Positions 32,616-40,983 are shown, counted from the stretch's first letter. The stretch: 49,673 nucleotides of DNA from Streptomyces mutabilis (GCF_014649815.1 NZ_BMTT01000031.1:1-49673), one strand, 5' to 3'. The notes: a model not told the origin generated them from the sequence alone. Made by a program: numbers and translations.

Positions 32616-33375
32616 AAGGGCCCTGGACCGCGCCCCCGTCGGCGCTCCAGTGGTACAGCGTCATGGCCACACTGGTCGCGAGGTTGTAGCTGGAGACCTG
32701 GGGGCGCATCGGCAGCGCCACCAGGTGGTCGGCACGCGCGCGCAGCTCGCTCGACAGCCCGCTGCGCTCGGAGCCGAAGGCGAGCAGCGCGTCGTCCGGC
32801 AGCTTCAGCCCGCGGACGTCCTCGCCCTCCGGGTCCAGCGCGAACAGCGGCCCGTCCGGCAGCTCGGCCGCCTCCAGCCGCTCCACGGCGGTCGCGAAGT
32901 GCAGCCCCGCCCCGCCGCGCACCACCGTGGGATGCCACGGGTCGAGCGTGCCGGTGGTCACGACGCCGGTCGCGCCGAACCCGGCGGCCAGCCGGATCAC
33001 CGCCCCCGCGTTGCCCAGGTTGCGCGGCTGGTCGAGGACCACGACGGGCGCCCGGCGCGGCGTGCGCGCCAGCGCCCGCAGACCGTCCTCCCGCGAGGGC
33101 CGTACGGCGAGGGCGGCCACCGCGGTGGGGTGCGGGCGCGGCACCAGGGAGACGTACGCCTCTCGCTCCACCTCGGCCAGCAGCGCGTCCATGGCGTCCC
33201 GCACGTCGGGCGCCAGCTCGTCGGCGAGGGCCAGCGCCGCCGTGCGGTCGGCGGTGACGGCCACGGGGACCTCCGCACCGAAGCGCAGCGCGTGCTTGAG
33301 GGCGTGGAAGCCGTCGAGCAGCACGCACGGGTCGGCGTACCGGCGCCAGGCGACGAGCGGGTCGGGGTCGGTCAT
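32614..33375 (-). CDS. TrmH/SpoU-family RNA 2'-O-methyltransferase
   Basis: A 253-aa SPOUT methyltransferase that uses S-adenosylmethionine to methylate ribose in tRNA or rRNA. The three SpoU motifs are present: NLGNAGAVIR, FGSERSGLS and LPMRPQVSSYNLATSVAMTLY. The N-terminal 100 residues form an L30-like or unrelated substrate-recognition part. Start ATG 33375 is 10 bp after the HTTM stop, so it may be the third gene of a DUF5819-HTTM-TrmH transcript. The target nucleotide cannot be read; Streptomyces rRNA 2'-O-methyltransferases such as thiostrepton-resistance type enzymes are longer-known relatives. Confidence 0.88.
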   Translation of the reverse strand: MTDPDPLVAWRRYADPCVLLDGFHALKHALRFGAEVPVAVTADRTAALALADELAPDVRDAMDALLAEVEREAYVSLVPRPHPTAVAALAVRPSREDGLRALARTPRRAPVVVLDQPRNLGNAGAVIRLAAGFGATGVVTTGTLDPWHPTVVRGGAGLHFATAVERLEAAELPDGPLFALDPEGEDVRGLKLPDDALLAFGSERSGLSSELRARADHLVALPMRPQVSSYNLATSVAMTLYHWSADGGAVQGP

Positions 33376-33385
33376 GCCCCGAAGC

Positions 33386-34669
33386 CTACGTGCGTGTGCC
33401 CGGGAACCCCTTGGTCACCGGTACCCGCCCCTCCTCGCCGCTCCCGCCGGAGTGGGCACGCGGCCCGGGCACCGCCGCCGTACCCCTGTCACCGCACCCG
33501 GACGGCGGCCCGCCCGCCGGCGAGCCCGACAGCCGGCCCGGCAGCCGGTCACGTCCGCGCGCCACCCAGCCGCCCAGACGGCGCAGGAAGGAGGTCGGCA
33601 GGAAGACCGCGTCGGCGGCGATCATCGCCAGCGAGAAGAACGGCAGCCCCAGCACCACGGCGATCACCGCGTGCTCGGTCATCATGGCGACCAGCAGCAC
33701 GTTCTTGACCCGCCGGTTGAACAGCGTGAACGGGAACGCTACCTGCACGGCGACCGTGCCGTAGGTGATGAGCATGACCATCGTGCCGCTGGCGGAGAGC
33801 GCGTCGGAGAGCGCGGGCCACGGCGAGAAGTAGTCCAGGTGCAGCGGGTAGAAGACCGCGGTGCCGTCCTGCCAGCGCGAACCCTGGATCTTGTACCAGC
33901 CCGCGGTCGCGTAGATCAGACAGGCCTCGGCCATGATCACGACCAAGGCGCCGTTGTGCACGACGTTGGTGACCACGTCCAGCAGGACGCGCGGCTGGCC
34001 GCTGCCCGCGCCGCGCCCCACGACCCACCACAGGCCCTGCGCCACCCACGCCGTCCACAGCAGCGTCGGAACGAACCAGTCGCCGTCCATCCCGCCCGCC
34101 AGCGTCACCATGAGCAGCAGGAACCCGAACACGCACCACAGCACCGGCCCGACCCGGTCCGCCGGCCGCTCACCGCGCGCGCGTACCTCGTCCGCCCGCC
34201 GCGCCCGGCGCGCGTCCAGCGACCAGACCTGGCCGCAGCGGGTGAGGACCAGGTAGATGCTCATCAGGTGCAGGACGTTGTCGCCGCCGTCCCCCATGAA
34301 GACGCTGCGGTTCTGCAGGGAGAGCACGCCCACCATGAAGAGGACGGACATCGTCCGGGTGCGCCAGCCCAGCAGGAGCAGCACGCTGCTCAGGACGGCC
34401 AGCGCGTAGACGATCTCGAACCAGGCCCGCCCGTCCGACCACATCAGCACCGTGAAGGCGCCGTTGTCCGCGATCAGCTGCTCGGCGAGGTCGTGGCCCC
34501 AAGGGCTCTCCGGTCCGTACAGCTCGTGGCGGTGGGGCAGCTCGCGCAGCAGGAACAGCAGCCAGGTGACGCTGAAACCGATACGGACCACGGCCGTCTG
34601 GTACGGGCCGAGCGCGGCGCCGGTGACGCGGGCGATGCCGCGGGAGACCGAGAGGGCGATGCGGTTCAC
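33386..34669 (-). CDS. HTTM-domain membrane protein (vitamin K-dependent gamma-carboxylase-like)
   Basis: A 427-aa integral membrane protein with about eight hydrophobic helices and the HTTM domain shared with gamma-carboxylases: LYGPESPWGHDLAEQLIADNGAFTVLMW near the start, FMGDGGDNVLHLMSIYLVLTRCGQVWSLDARR in the middle, and AEACLIYATAGWYKIQGSRWQDGTAVFYPL (the Trp-Tyr-Lys element). The C-terminal 55 residues are Gly/Pro/Arg-rich and disordered. GTG 34669 overlaps the DUF5819 stop by 4 bp (GTGA), so the pair is coupled. No soluble carboxylase half is visible, so gamma-carboxylation is not assured. Function unknown. Confidence 0.8.
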   Translation of the reverse strand: MNRIALSVSRGIARVTGAALGPYQTAVVRIGFSVTWLLFLLRELPHRHELYGPESPWGHDLAEQLIADNGAFTVLMWSDGRAWFEIVYALAVLSSVLLLLGWRTRTMSVLFMVGVLSLQNRSVFMGDGGDNVLHLMSIYLVLTRCGQVWSLDARRARRADEVRARGERPADRVGPVLWCVFGFLLLMVTLAGGMDGDWFVPTLLWTAWVAQGLWWVVGRGAGSGQPRVLLDVVTNVVHNGALVVIMAEACLIYATAGWYKIQGSRWQDGTAVFYPLHLDYFSPWPALSDALSASGTMVMLITYGTVAVQVAFPFTLFNRRVKNVLLVAMMTEHAVIAVVLGLPFFSLAMIAADAVFLPTSFLRRLGGWVARGRDRLPGRLSGSPAGGPPSGCGDRGTAAVPGPRAHSGGSGEEGRVPVTKGFPGTRT

Positions 34670-35508
34670 GCGGCGCCCTCCTTCTGCGCACCGTCGCCGG
34701 ACACCGTCCACCAGGGCAGCTCGCGCACGGTCGGCCGGTCGGAGACCTTCTCCCCGCTCCACGGGGGCGGCTCCACGTTGGTGGTCCGGGAACGGTACTG
34801 CACCCGCTCGACCAGGCCGCCCGGTCCGGCCGCGTCGTTGCGTTCCAGCCGCAGGACCGCGATGCGCCGCAGATAGGACTCGGAGAGCGTGCCCCGCAGG
34901 CCCACCGGGCGGTCTTCGGAATCGTGGGTGGCGACGAAGAAGTCCCAGGCCCGCCGGAGTTCGTTCTGCTGGGTGTGGCTCGGCACCGGGTTGCCGTCGA
35001 TGGCCCGGCCGTCCTCGGCGGACAGGTCGTACCAGCCGGTCGTGCGTATCTCTCCGTCCGCCGTGCTCACCTCGGCGCGGACCTGGACGGAGATGTTCTG
35101 CTGCAAGGGGTTGGGGGCGAAAAGCTTCCAGTTCTGCTCGAACTCCGGGAAGACCCACTCGTCCACCGCGGCGCCGTGCTGTTTGGTGAGGGTGTTCGAC
35201 GGGGCCAGGTGCAGGAAGACCAGCCCCAGGTGGGCGCAGACGGCGACGGCGACGACCGTGAGGGCGACCACGGCACCGATCTGGTAGCGCGGGGAGAGCG
35301 CGGCGACACCGGTTCTGGGCTCCGTGGGGAAACCGGCCGCGGACTCGGCGGCCTCCTCGGACGGCCCGGGAACGGCGCCCGTCCCGCCCGTCCCCTCGTC
35401 CGCTCCGACGGACTCACCCGGCCCCCCGGTGTCGCCGCCCGGCCCGGCATGGTGCTCCTGCCCGCCCCGCCCGTGCCGGGCGTCCGAGCCTGTGTCGTAC
35501 GCGTCCAT
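34666..35508 (-). CDS. DUF5819 family membrane-anchored protein
   Basis: A 280-aa protein with an acidic, Gly/Glu-rich cytosolic N-terminus (1-70), one membrane helix at about 77-101 (IGAVVALTVVAVAVCAHLGLVFLHL) and an extracytoplasmic domain. The family hallmark FEQNWKLFAPNPLQQNISVQVRAEV follows. It is the coupled partner of the HTTM protein (4-bp overlap), an arrangement I recall as common in Streptomyces, suggesting the two form one membrane complex. No catalytic motif is recognised. ATG 35508 is preceded by ACGGGGCGG at a suitable distance. Confidence 0.8.
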   Translation of the reverse strand: MDAYDTGSDARHGRGGQEHHAGPGGDTGGPGESVGADEGTGGTGAVPGPSEEAAESAAGFPTEPRTGVAALSPRYQIGAVVALTVVAVAVCAHLGLVFLHLAPSNTLTKQHGAAVDEWVFPEFEQNWKLFAPNPLQQNISVQVRAEVSTADGEIRTTGWYDLSAEDGRAIDGNPVPSHTQQNELRRAWDFFVATHDSEDRPVGLRGTLSESYLRRIAVLRLERNDAAGPGGLVERVQYRSRTTNVEPPPWSGEKVSDRPTVRELPWWTVSGDGAQKEGAA

Positions 35509-35531
35509 TCCGCCCCGTTCCTCGTTCCGCC

Positions 35532-35548
35532 CGCCCCGCCGCGGGGCG
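35532..35548 (-). terminator. Candidate terminator of the DUF2252-J-rhodanese unit
   Basis: CGCCCC-gccgc-GGGGCG hairpin, about 125 bp past the rhodanese stop and just upstream of the DUF5819 start. The stem is short (6 bp), so confidence is modest. Confidence 0.4.
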
Positions 35549-35670
35549 TCCGCCCACCACTCGTGCGGCCGCTCGGCGAGTTCGAACGGGAACGGTACTC
35601 AGGACCGGCCGCCCGCACAGCCCCCGGCGGACCGACCGCACCGTGGCCGACACCACACCGACGGGACAGG

Positions 35671-36018
35671 CTAGAGGACGTGCCCCGGCTCACCCTTGCC
35701 GTCCACCACCGGGCGCCCGGCCGCGGCCCACACCTGCATGCCGCCGTCGACGTTCACCGCGTCGACGCCCTGCTGGACCAGGTACATGGTGACCTGCGCC
35801 GAGCGTCCGCCGGAACGGCAGATCACGTGGACGCGGCCGTCCCGCGGCGCGGCGTCGGTCAGCTCACCGTAGCGGGCCACGAACTCGCTGAGGGGAATGT
35901 GCAGCGCCCCGGCGGCGTGACCCGCCTGCCACTCGTCGTCCTCGCGGACGTCCAGCAGGAAGTCGTCGTCCTTGAGGTCCGTGACCTCGACCGTGGGCAC
36001 ACCAGCTCCGAAACTCAT
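35671..36018 (-). CDS. Single-domain rhodanese-like protein
   Basis: A 115-aa rhodanese fold that carries or transfers sulfane sulfur. Active-site Cys67 lies in the loop CRSGGRS; the entry motif DDDFLLDVREDDEWQAGHAAGALHIPL and the exit VNVDGGMQVWAAAGRPV are standard. The six-residue loop CRSGGR matches sulfurtransferases rather than Cdc25 phosphatases. ATG 36018 is 31 bp after the J-domain gene stop on the same strand, so the two may be co-transcribed. The acceptor partner is unknown. Confidence 0.88.
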   Translation of the reverse strand: MSFGAGVPTVEVTDLKDDDFLLDVREDDEWQAGHAAGALHIPLSEFVARYGELTDAAPRDGRVHVICRSGGRSAQVTMYLVQQGVDAVNVDGGMQVWAAAGRPVVDGKGEPGHVL

Positions 36019-36049
36019 GCCCCAGACGCTACCGGAGCCACCGCCCGGC

Positions 36050-36865
36050 TCAGTCCTGCCCGAGCGCCGCCGCCAGCACCGCCTCGCGCTCCCGCACCTG
36101 TGTCGCGAGCTGTTCGGCGATCTCCTCCAGCAACCGGTCGGGATCGTCCGGGGCCAGCCGGAGCATGGCGCCGATCGCGCTCTCCTCCAGCTCCTTGGCG
36201 AGCAGCGTGAGCATCTCCTTGCGCCGGTCGAGCCATTCGAGGCGGGCGTACAGCTCCTCGCCCCGGCTCGGGCGCCGCTCGGGCACCGGCCCCGCGGCCC
36301 ACTCCTCGGCCAGCTCCCGCAGCAGGGCCTCGTCGCCGCGGGCGTAGGCGGCGTTGACCCGGGTGATGAACTCCTCACGCCGGGCGCGCTCGCCCTCCTC
36401 CTGCGCCAGGTCGGGGTGGGCCTTGCGGGCCAGCTCCCGGTAGAGGCGGCGGGCCTCCTCGCTCGGCCGCACCCGCTGCGGGGGGCGTACCGCCTGCTCC
36501 GTGAGCATCGCCGTGGCCTCCGGGAACAGTCCGTCCCCGTCCATCCAGCCGTTCAGCAGCTCCTCGACCCCGGGGATCGGCATCAGCCGGGCCCGCGCCT
36601 CGTCGGCCCGGCGCCGGTCGTCGGCGTCACCGGTGCGGGCCGCCCTGGCCTCCAGGATCTGCGCCTCCAGCTCCTCGAGCCGCGCGTACACCGGGCCCAG
36701 CCGCTGTTCGTGCAGGCGAGAGAAGTTCTCGACCTCCACGCGGAAGGTCTCCAGCGCGATCTCGTACTCGATGAGTGCCTGCTCAGCGGCCCGTACGGCC
36801 TGTTCCAGCCGTTCCTCGGGACGCGGCGCACCCCCCTGCTCGGGCTCAGCTTCCGGCGTCGTCAC
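36050..36865 (-). CDS. J-domain (DnaJ-like) coiled-coil protein
   Basis: A 271-aa cytosolic protein. Residues 15-95 are helical and strongly charged, likely coiled coil (EQALIEYEIALETFRVEVENFSRLHEQRL). A divergent J domain lies at about 137-180 with the diagnostic HPD at 150-152 (LYRELARKAHPDLAQ), so it should stimulate an Hsp70/DnaK. The C-terminal 80 residues are another helical region (ELYARLEWLDRRKEMLTLLAKELEES). It lacks the Gly/Phe and zinc regions of DnaJ. GTG 36865 is the start. Lies between the DUF2252 and rhodanese genes on one strand. The client is unknown. Confidence 0.8.
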   Translation of the reverse strand: MTTPEAEPEQGGAPRPEERLEQAVRAAEQALIEYEIALETFRVEVENFSRLHEQRLGPVYARLEELEAQILEARAARTGDADDRRRADEARARLMPIPGVEELLNGWMDGDGLFPEATAMLTEQAVRPPQRVRPSEEARRLYRELARKAHPDLAQEEGERARREEFITRVNAAYARGDEALLRELAEEWAAGPVPERRPSRGEELYARLEWLDRRKEMLTLLAKELEESAIGAMLRLAPDDPDRLLEEIAEQLATQVREREAVLAAALGQD

Positions 36866-36922
36866 CCGTCCAGCCTAGGGCCTGCGGGCGCCGGGGGCCG
36901 CCCGCGCACCCCCGGTCCCTCC

Positions 36923-38383
36923 TCATACCCCCAGTTCCGCCGCGACCCGTCCCGCCCGAACCGCGGCGAGCAGCGCGGCGTGGTCGGCCTCCGTGCGGTC
37001 GGCGTAGGCCACGGCGAAGGCGGCCACCGCCTCGTCCAGCTCGCCGCTCTTGCCGCAGTAGCCGGCGATCAGCCGCGGGTCGGCGCTGTGCGCGTGGGCG
37101 CGGGCCAGCAGGGCGCCGGTCATCCGGCCGTAGTCGTCCATCTGGTCGGCGGCCAGGGCGGTGGCGTCGACGCTGCCTTTGCGGTTGCGGAACTGCCGCA
37201 CCTGGTAGGGCCGCCCGTCGACCGTGGTCCAGCCCAGCAGGATGTCGCTGACCACCTGCATCCGCTTCTGCCCCATGACCACCCGACGCCCCTCGTGCCC
37301 GACCTCGGGAGTGTCGAACCCGGCGGTCGCCAGGTGCGGCAGCAGCACGGAGGGCCGGGCCTCCTTCACCTGGAGCACGAGCGGTTCGCCTCGGTGGTCC
37401 AGCAGCAGCACGACGTACGACCGCGTGCCGACGCTGCCGGTCCCGACGACCCGGAAGGCGACGTCGTGCACCGCGTACCGGGCCAGCAGCGGGAGCCGGT
37501 CCTCGGAGAGGGTCGCCAGGTACGGCTCCAGGGCGCCGGCGACGGCGGCGGCCTCCTCGTCCGGCACCCGGCGCAGCACCGGCGGGGCGTCCACGAAGCG
37601 CCGCCCGCCGTCCTCGGTGGGCTCGGTCGACCTGGCGGCGAAGCGTCCGCTGGTGTTGGCGCGGGCCTTCTCGGAAACCCGTTCCAGGGTGCCGAGCAGG
37701 TCGTGGGCGTCGGTGTGGGAGACCAGTTCCTCGTCCGCGATGGCGTTCCAGGCGTCCAGCGCGGGGAGCCTGGCCAGCAGCCGCATGGTGCGGCGGTAGG
37801 CGCCGGCCGCGTCGTGGGCGGCCTCGCGGCAGGTGTCCTCGTCGGCGCCGGCCTCCCGGCTCGCGAGGACGATCGAGGCGGCGAGCCGCTTGAGGTCCCA
37901 CTCCCAAGGGCCGTGCACCGTCTCGTCGAAGTCGTTCAGGTCGATGACCAGACCGCCGCGGGCGTCGCCGTACAGGCCGAAGTTGGCGGCGTGCGCGTCG
38001 CCGCAGATCTGGGCGCCGATCCCGGTCGCCGGGGTGCGGGCCAGGTCGTACGCCATCAGCCCCGCCGACCCGCGCAGGAAGGCGAACGGGGTGGCCGCCA
38101 TCCGCCCGGCCCGGAGCGGGGCGAGCCCGGGTATCCGGCCCCGGTTGGACTCCTCCACGGCACTCACCACGTCCGGGCGGGCGCCGTCCAGGTCGAGCAC
38201 CGCGTGCGTGGACCGCGGGACACGCGTGCGCAGCGCCTTGCCCTCCGCCTTCGGCGAACCGCCGACGGGCCACCGCGCGAACCCGGGCACGACCGGCACC
38301 CGCACACCGCCTCCGCCTCCTCCCCCGACGCCCGCCGCATCCGCCGTGTCCGCCACCGCACGCGTCCCCGTCACCTCGGCCAT
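36923..38383 (-). CDS. DUF2252 family protein (kinase-like fold)
   Basis: A 486-aa protein of the DUF2252 family, distantly related to aminoglycoside phosphotransferase/protein kinase-like folds. Diagnostic segments are ICGDAHAANFGLYGD (126-140) and LVIDLNDFDETVHGPWEWDLKRLAAS (145-170), which resemble the catalytic and metal-binding loops of kinase-like enzymes, then VGTGSVGTRSYVVLL and HSADPRLIAGYCGKSGELDEAVAAFAVAYADRTEADH. Start ATG 38383 is chosen because GGGAGG lies just upstream and the N-terminal Gly-run MAEVTGTRAV fits; the frame stays open to 39121 through low-complexity DNA. Activity is unproven for the family. Confidence 0.8.
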   Translation of the reverse strand: MAEVTGTRAVADTADAAGVGGGGGGGVRVPVVPGFARWPVGGSPKAEGKALRTRVPRSTHAVLDLDGARPDVVSAVEESNRGRIPGLAPLRAGRMAATPFAFLRGSAGLMAYDLARTPATGIGAQICGDAHAANFGLYGDARGGLVIDLNDFDETVHGPWEWDLKRLAASIVLASREAGADEDTCREAAHDAAGAYRRTMRLLARLPALDAWNAIADEELVSHTDAHDLLGTLERVSEKARANTSGRFAARSTEPTEDGGRRFVDAPPVLRRVPDEEAAAVAGALEPYLATLSEDRLPLLARYAVHDVAFRVVGTGSVGTRSYVVLLLDHRGEPLVLQVKEARPSVLLPHLATAGFDTPEVGHEGRRVVMGQKRMQVVSDILLGWTTVDGRPYQVRQFRNRKGSVDATALAADQMDDYGRMTGALLARAHAHSADPRLIAGYCGKSGELDEAVAAFAVAYADRTEADHAALLAAVRAGRVAAELGV

Positions 38384-38930
38384 CTCGGCCACCCTCCCCG
38401 TCCTCGTACCTGAGCCGTACCGCATCCTGAGCCACGCCCGCACCGGAGCCACACCCGAACCCGAGTCACCGTCCGAACCCGTACCACACCCGCCCGAGCC
38501 GCAACCGCCCGAGCCGCAACCGCCCCGAATCCGAACCCGAGCCAAACCCGACCCGACCGGCCGACCCTCAGCCCGACGCCCCCGCCCCGGCCTCGTCCAC
38601 CCGGCGCCGACGCGCCACGACCGTACCCCCGTACGAACCACCCGTACACGCCCCTCCCGCCGCCCGCCCGAACAGCGCCCCGCCACCCGCGACGAGTCGC
38701 CCCCGCCGCCCGCATAACGCCGGGCAGAGGGCGAGACAGGAGGTGCCCGGGGCCGGCCGGCGCACCTACGGTTTCCAGCGGGTCCCCACGGAGCGCGCCC
38801 GCCGGAGCAACGACAACAGCCTGCCCCGCGCCGGCGGGCACGCGCCCTGTCCGTCCCCGACGACCCGGATGTCGCACGTCCCGTCCGTCTTCCCCAGGGA
38901 CCGCCCCGACGAGAGGACCGAGGAACCGCC
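38384..38930. other. 547-bp low-complexity intergenic region
   Basis: Lies between the divergent DUF2252 and dioxygenase genes. The part at 38400-38720 is C/A-biased on the plus strand with degenerate CCGAACCCGAGCC-type repeats. It includes an exact tandem 15-mer (38491-38505 and 38506-38520, CGCCCGAGCCGCAAC). All frames are open only because the DNA is stop-poor; I find no gene in it. Confidence 0.6.
38491..38520. repeat. Exact 15-bp tandem duplication
   Basis: CGCCCGAGCCGCAAC twice head-to-tail, within a longer field of imperfect CCGAnCC repeats. Confidence 0.85.
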
Positions 38931-39818
38931 ATGACCTCCGCCACCCCCGACGGCCCCGGCACCGCCCCCGCGACCGGTTCCGACCCCGGACACGCCCCCA
39001 CCGCCGTCCGCCGCGTCAGCCGCAAGACGCTGCTGCGGGCGGCCGTGGCCGCGGGCGCCGCCGTCCCGCTGCCGGCCACGGGCTCGATCGCGCTCGCCCG
39101 GGACGCCGCCCGCGCCTCCACCGACCGGACCCTGCCGCCGACCCCCTACTGCGACGACGGCGACGACCCGACGCCCGACCAGACGGAGGGCCCCTACTTC
39201 AAACCGAAATCCCCGCTGCGCACGGACCTGGTGACGCCCGGCGCCCCGGGCACCCGGCTGACCGTCAGCGGCTACGTCTTCGGCCGGAACTGCGTCCCGC
39301 TGGCCGGCGTGCTCCTGGACTTCTGGCAGGCCGACGACGCCGGCGCCTACGACATGGCCGGGTACCGCTTCCGCGGCCACCAGTTCACCGACGCCACGGG
39401 CGCGTTCACCCTGCGCACGATCGTCCCCGGCCTCTACCCGGGCCGCACCCGGCACCTCCACGTCAAGGCGCAGGCGCCCGGCAAGCCCGTGCTGACCACC
39501 CAGCTCTACTTCCCCGGCGAACCCCGCAACACCACCGACGCCCTCTTCGACCCCGCGCTCCTGATGAACGTCCGCGACACCGGCGGCGGCAAGGAAGGCA
39601 CCTTCGACTTCGTCCTGGACGTGGACGGCGACCCGGGCCCGGACCCCACCGACCCGCCCACCGATCCCCCGGGCGGCACCTGGGCGCCCGGCCGCTCCTA
39701 TGCCGTCGGCGACCGGGTGGCGTACGGCGGGGGCGCCTACCGCTGTCTCCAGGCCCACACCTCGATGGCGGGCTGGGAGCCGCCCGACGTGCCCGCCCTG
39801 TGGCGCCGCGAGCCCTGA
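38931..39818 (+). CDS. Tat-secreted intradiol dioxygenase fused to a carbohydrate-binding module
   Basis: Secreted non-haem Fe(III) enzyme that cleaves catechol-type rings between the hydroxyls. 295 aa. A twin-arginine signal is seen: RRVSRKTLLRAAVAAGAAV at 27-45. The dioxygenase domain (about 78-215) has the family entry DDPTPDQTEGPYF and probable iron ligands Tyr140, Tyr169, His175 and His177 (GLYPGRTRHLHVK). A Pro/Asp linker leads to a C-terminal chitin/cellulose-binding type module (about 248-295: TWAPGRSYAVGDRVAYGGGAYRCLQAHTSMAGWEPPDVPALWRR, CBM5/12-like). I recall a characterised Streptomyces homologue of this fusion linked to lignocellulose aromatics. ATG 38931 has GAGGAA upstream. Confidence 0.9.
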   Translation: MTSATPDGPGTAPATGSDPGHAPTAVRRVSRKTLLRAAVAAGAAVPLPATGSIALARDAARASTDRTLPPTPYCDDGDDPTPDQTEGPYFKPKSPLRTDLVTPGAPGTRLTVSGYVFGRNCVPLAGVLLDFWQADDAGAYDMAGYRFRGHQFTDATGAFTLRTIVPGLYPGRTRHLHVKAQAPGKPVLTTQLYFPGEPRNTTDALFDPALLMNVRDTGGGKEGTFDFVLDVDGDPGPDPTDPPTDPPGGTWAPGRSYAVGDRVAYGGGAYRCLQAHTSMAGWEPPDVPALWRREP

Positions 39819-39859
39819 GGCCTTCCTCGGTGCTCTTGCGGAGCTGCGGTACCTGACCT

Positions 39860-39910
39860 CATCTGATTGACAGGTTTCAGGCATCAAGGCAAGATCCAGT
39901 CCATCAGATG
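39860..39910. promoter_or_regulatory. Inverted repeat flanking the LLM gene promoter
   Basis: CATCTGAT (39860-39867) and ATCAGATG (39903-39910), perfect 8-bp arms 35 bp apart. The left arm touches the -35 element and the right arm lies just past the predicted start of transcription. This layout suits repression by looping or dimer binding (inference). Confidence 0.5.
39867..39895 (+). promoter_or_regulatory. HrdB-type promoter of the LLM oxidoreductase gene
   Basis: TTGACA (39867-39872) is a perfect -35. After 17 bp comes CAAGAT (39890-39895), close to the Streptomyces TAGRRT -10. The expected leader is about 130 nt before GTG 40033. Confidence 0.6.
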
Positions 39911-40032
39911 CCCTACCCGAGCCCCAACGCGCGTACGTGGGACCGGACTTCGGGCGAGGCACAAGTCACTTCCGTGGAGTCCCGGCCAGAGCGCATCAGC
40001 GGCTGCCCCATCGAGATTCGAGGAGACCACCT

Positions 40033-40983
40033 GTGACTCGAACGACCTCAAGGGCGGTACGCATCGCGTTCGTGCTCTCAGAGCTGCATGCCGTGCTCGA
40101 CCGGAACGATCTCGCCCGCACCGTCGAAGTGGCCCGCATGGCGGAGGACAACGGGATCGACGACGTGGTCGTCGGTGAGCACATCGTCATGGGGCCGGAC
40201 GCGGCTCGCGACGGCCTTCCGAAGAAGACGCGTGGATTCCTGTCGCCGTGGCGGCAGAGCCCGGACCATCCGCATCTCGAGGGCCCGACGGCCCTGGCGG
40301 CGATCGCCGGGGCCACGAGCCGGGTACGCCTCGTGTCCGCTGCCCTTCTCGGCGCCCTGCGCCATCCCGTCGTGATGGCCAAGCAGTTGGCGACGCTCGA
40401 CGTGCTGAGCGGGGGCCGGCTGGTGATCATGCCGTCGGTGAGCTGGCACCCCCGGGAGTACGAGGCGTGCGGTGTGCCGTTCTCGTCCCGCGGCAGGATC
40501 CTCGACGACGCCATCGGCGCCTGGCAGGCCCTGTGGGGCGAGCAGCCCGCCCGCTTCGAGTCCGGCTCGTTCTCGTTCGAGGACGTGTGGTGCCAACCGT
40601 CACCGACCCGTCCGGGAGGTCCCGCGATGTGGTTCGGCGGCAGCAGCCTGCACAAGCGCAACATCGAGCGGATCGTGCGCCACGGGTCGGGGTACTACCC
40701 CGCTCACTTCGTGAGCGGCGAGGACTGGGCCCGGCTCGACGCGGCCCTCGCCGCGGCCGGCCGCAGCCGTGACGAACTGGAGCTGGTCACCAGCATCCTC
40801 CCGTCGCTTCCGGCCGGCGGCGGACCCGCGAAACTCGCCGACTCGGTGGAGTTCCTGGAGTTCCAGATCGCCCAGGGTTTCACGACGTTCGTGGTGAACC
40901 CCGGCCAGTTCGTCGAGAAGGTCGAGGAGATCCCCGCGTTCGCCCGGCAGTTGCGCCAGCTGGTCGGCCGGTCCGCCTCCTGA
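40033..40983 (+). CDS. LLM-class (F420-dependent type) oxidoreductase
   Basis: A 316-aa TIM-barrel oxidoreductase of the luciferase-like family, F420-dependent branch (TIGR03619-like by pattern). Typical segments: EVARMAEDNGIDDVVVGEHIVMG (residues about 30-52), TALAAIAGATSRVRLVSAALLGALRHPVVMAKQLATLDVLSGGRL (95-140), GRPx-type WHPREYEACGV and PAMWFGGSSLHKRNIERIVRHGSGYYP. In metabolite clusters such enzymes reduce ring double bonds or imines. GTG 40033 has GGAG 8 nt upstream and a strong promoter precedes it. First gene right of the conserved core, convergent with the exporter gene. Flavin versus F420 use is not provable from sequence. Confidence 0.82.
   Translation: MTRTTSRAVRIAFVLSELHAVLDRNDLARTVEVARMAEDNGIDDVVVGEHIVMGPDAARDGLPKKTRGFLSPWRQSPDHPHLEGPTALAAIAGATSRVRLVSAALLGALRHPVVMAKQLATLDVLSGGRLVIMPSVSWHPREYEACGVPFSSRGRILDDAIGAWQALWGEQPARFESGSFSFEDVWCQPSPTRPGGPAMWFGGSSLHKRNIERIVRHGSGYYPAHFVSGEDWARLDAALAAAGRSRDELELVTSILPSLPAGGGPAKLADSVEFLEFQIAQGFTTFVVNPGQFVEKVEEIPAFARQLRQLVGRSAS

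Noticed and set aside
38384-38930. Several overlapping plus- and minus-strand ORFs
   Set aside because: Pro/Thr/Arg low-complexity translations of imperfect repeats, no ribosome sites or family resemblance.
39819-40032. tRNA or attachment site at the core/cluster junction
   Set aside because: No cloverleaf, T-arm motif or direct repeat with the visible part of the cluster; no integrase seen.
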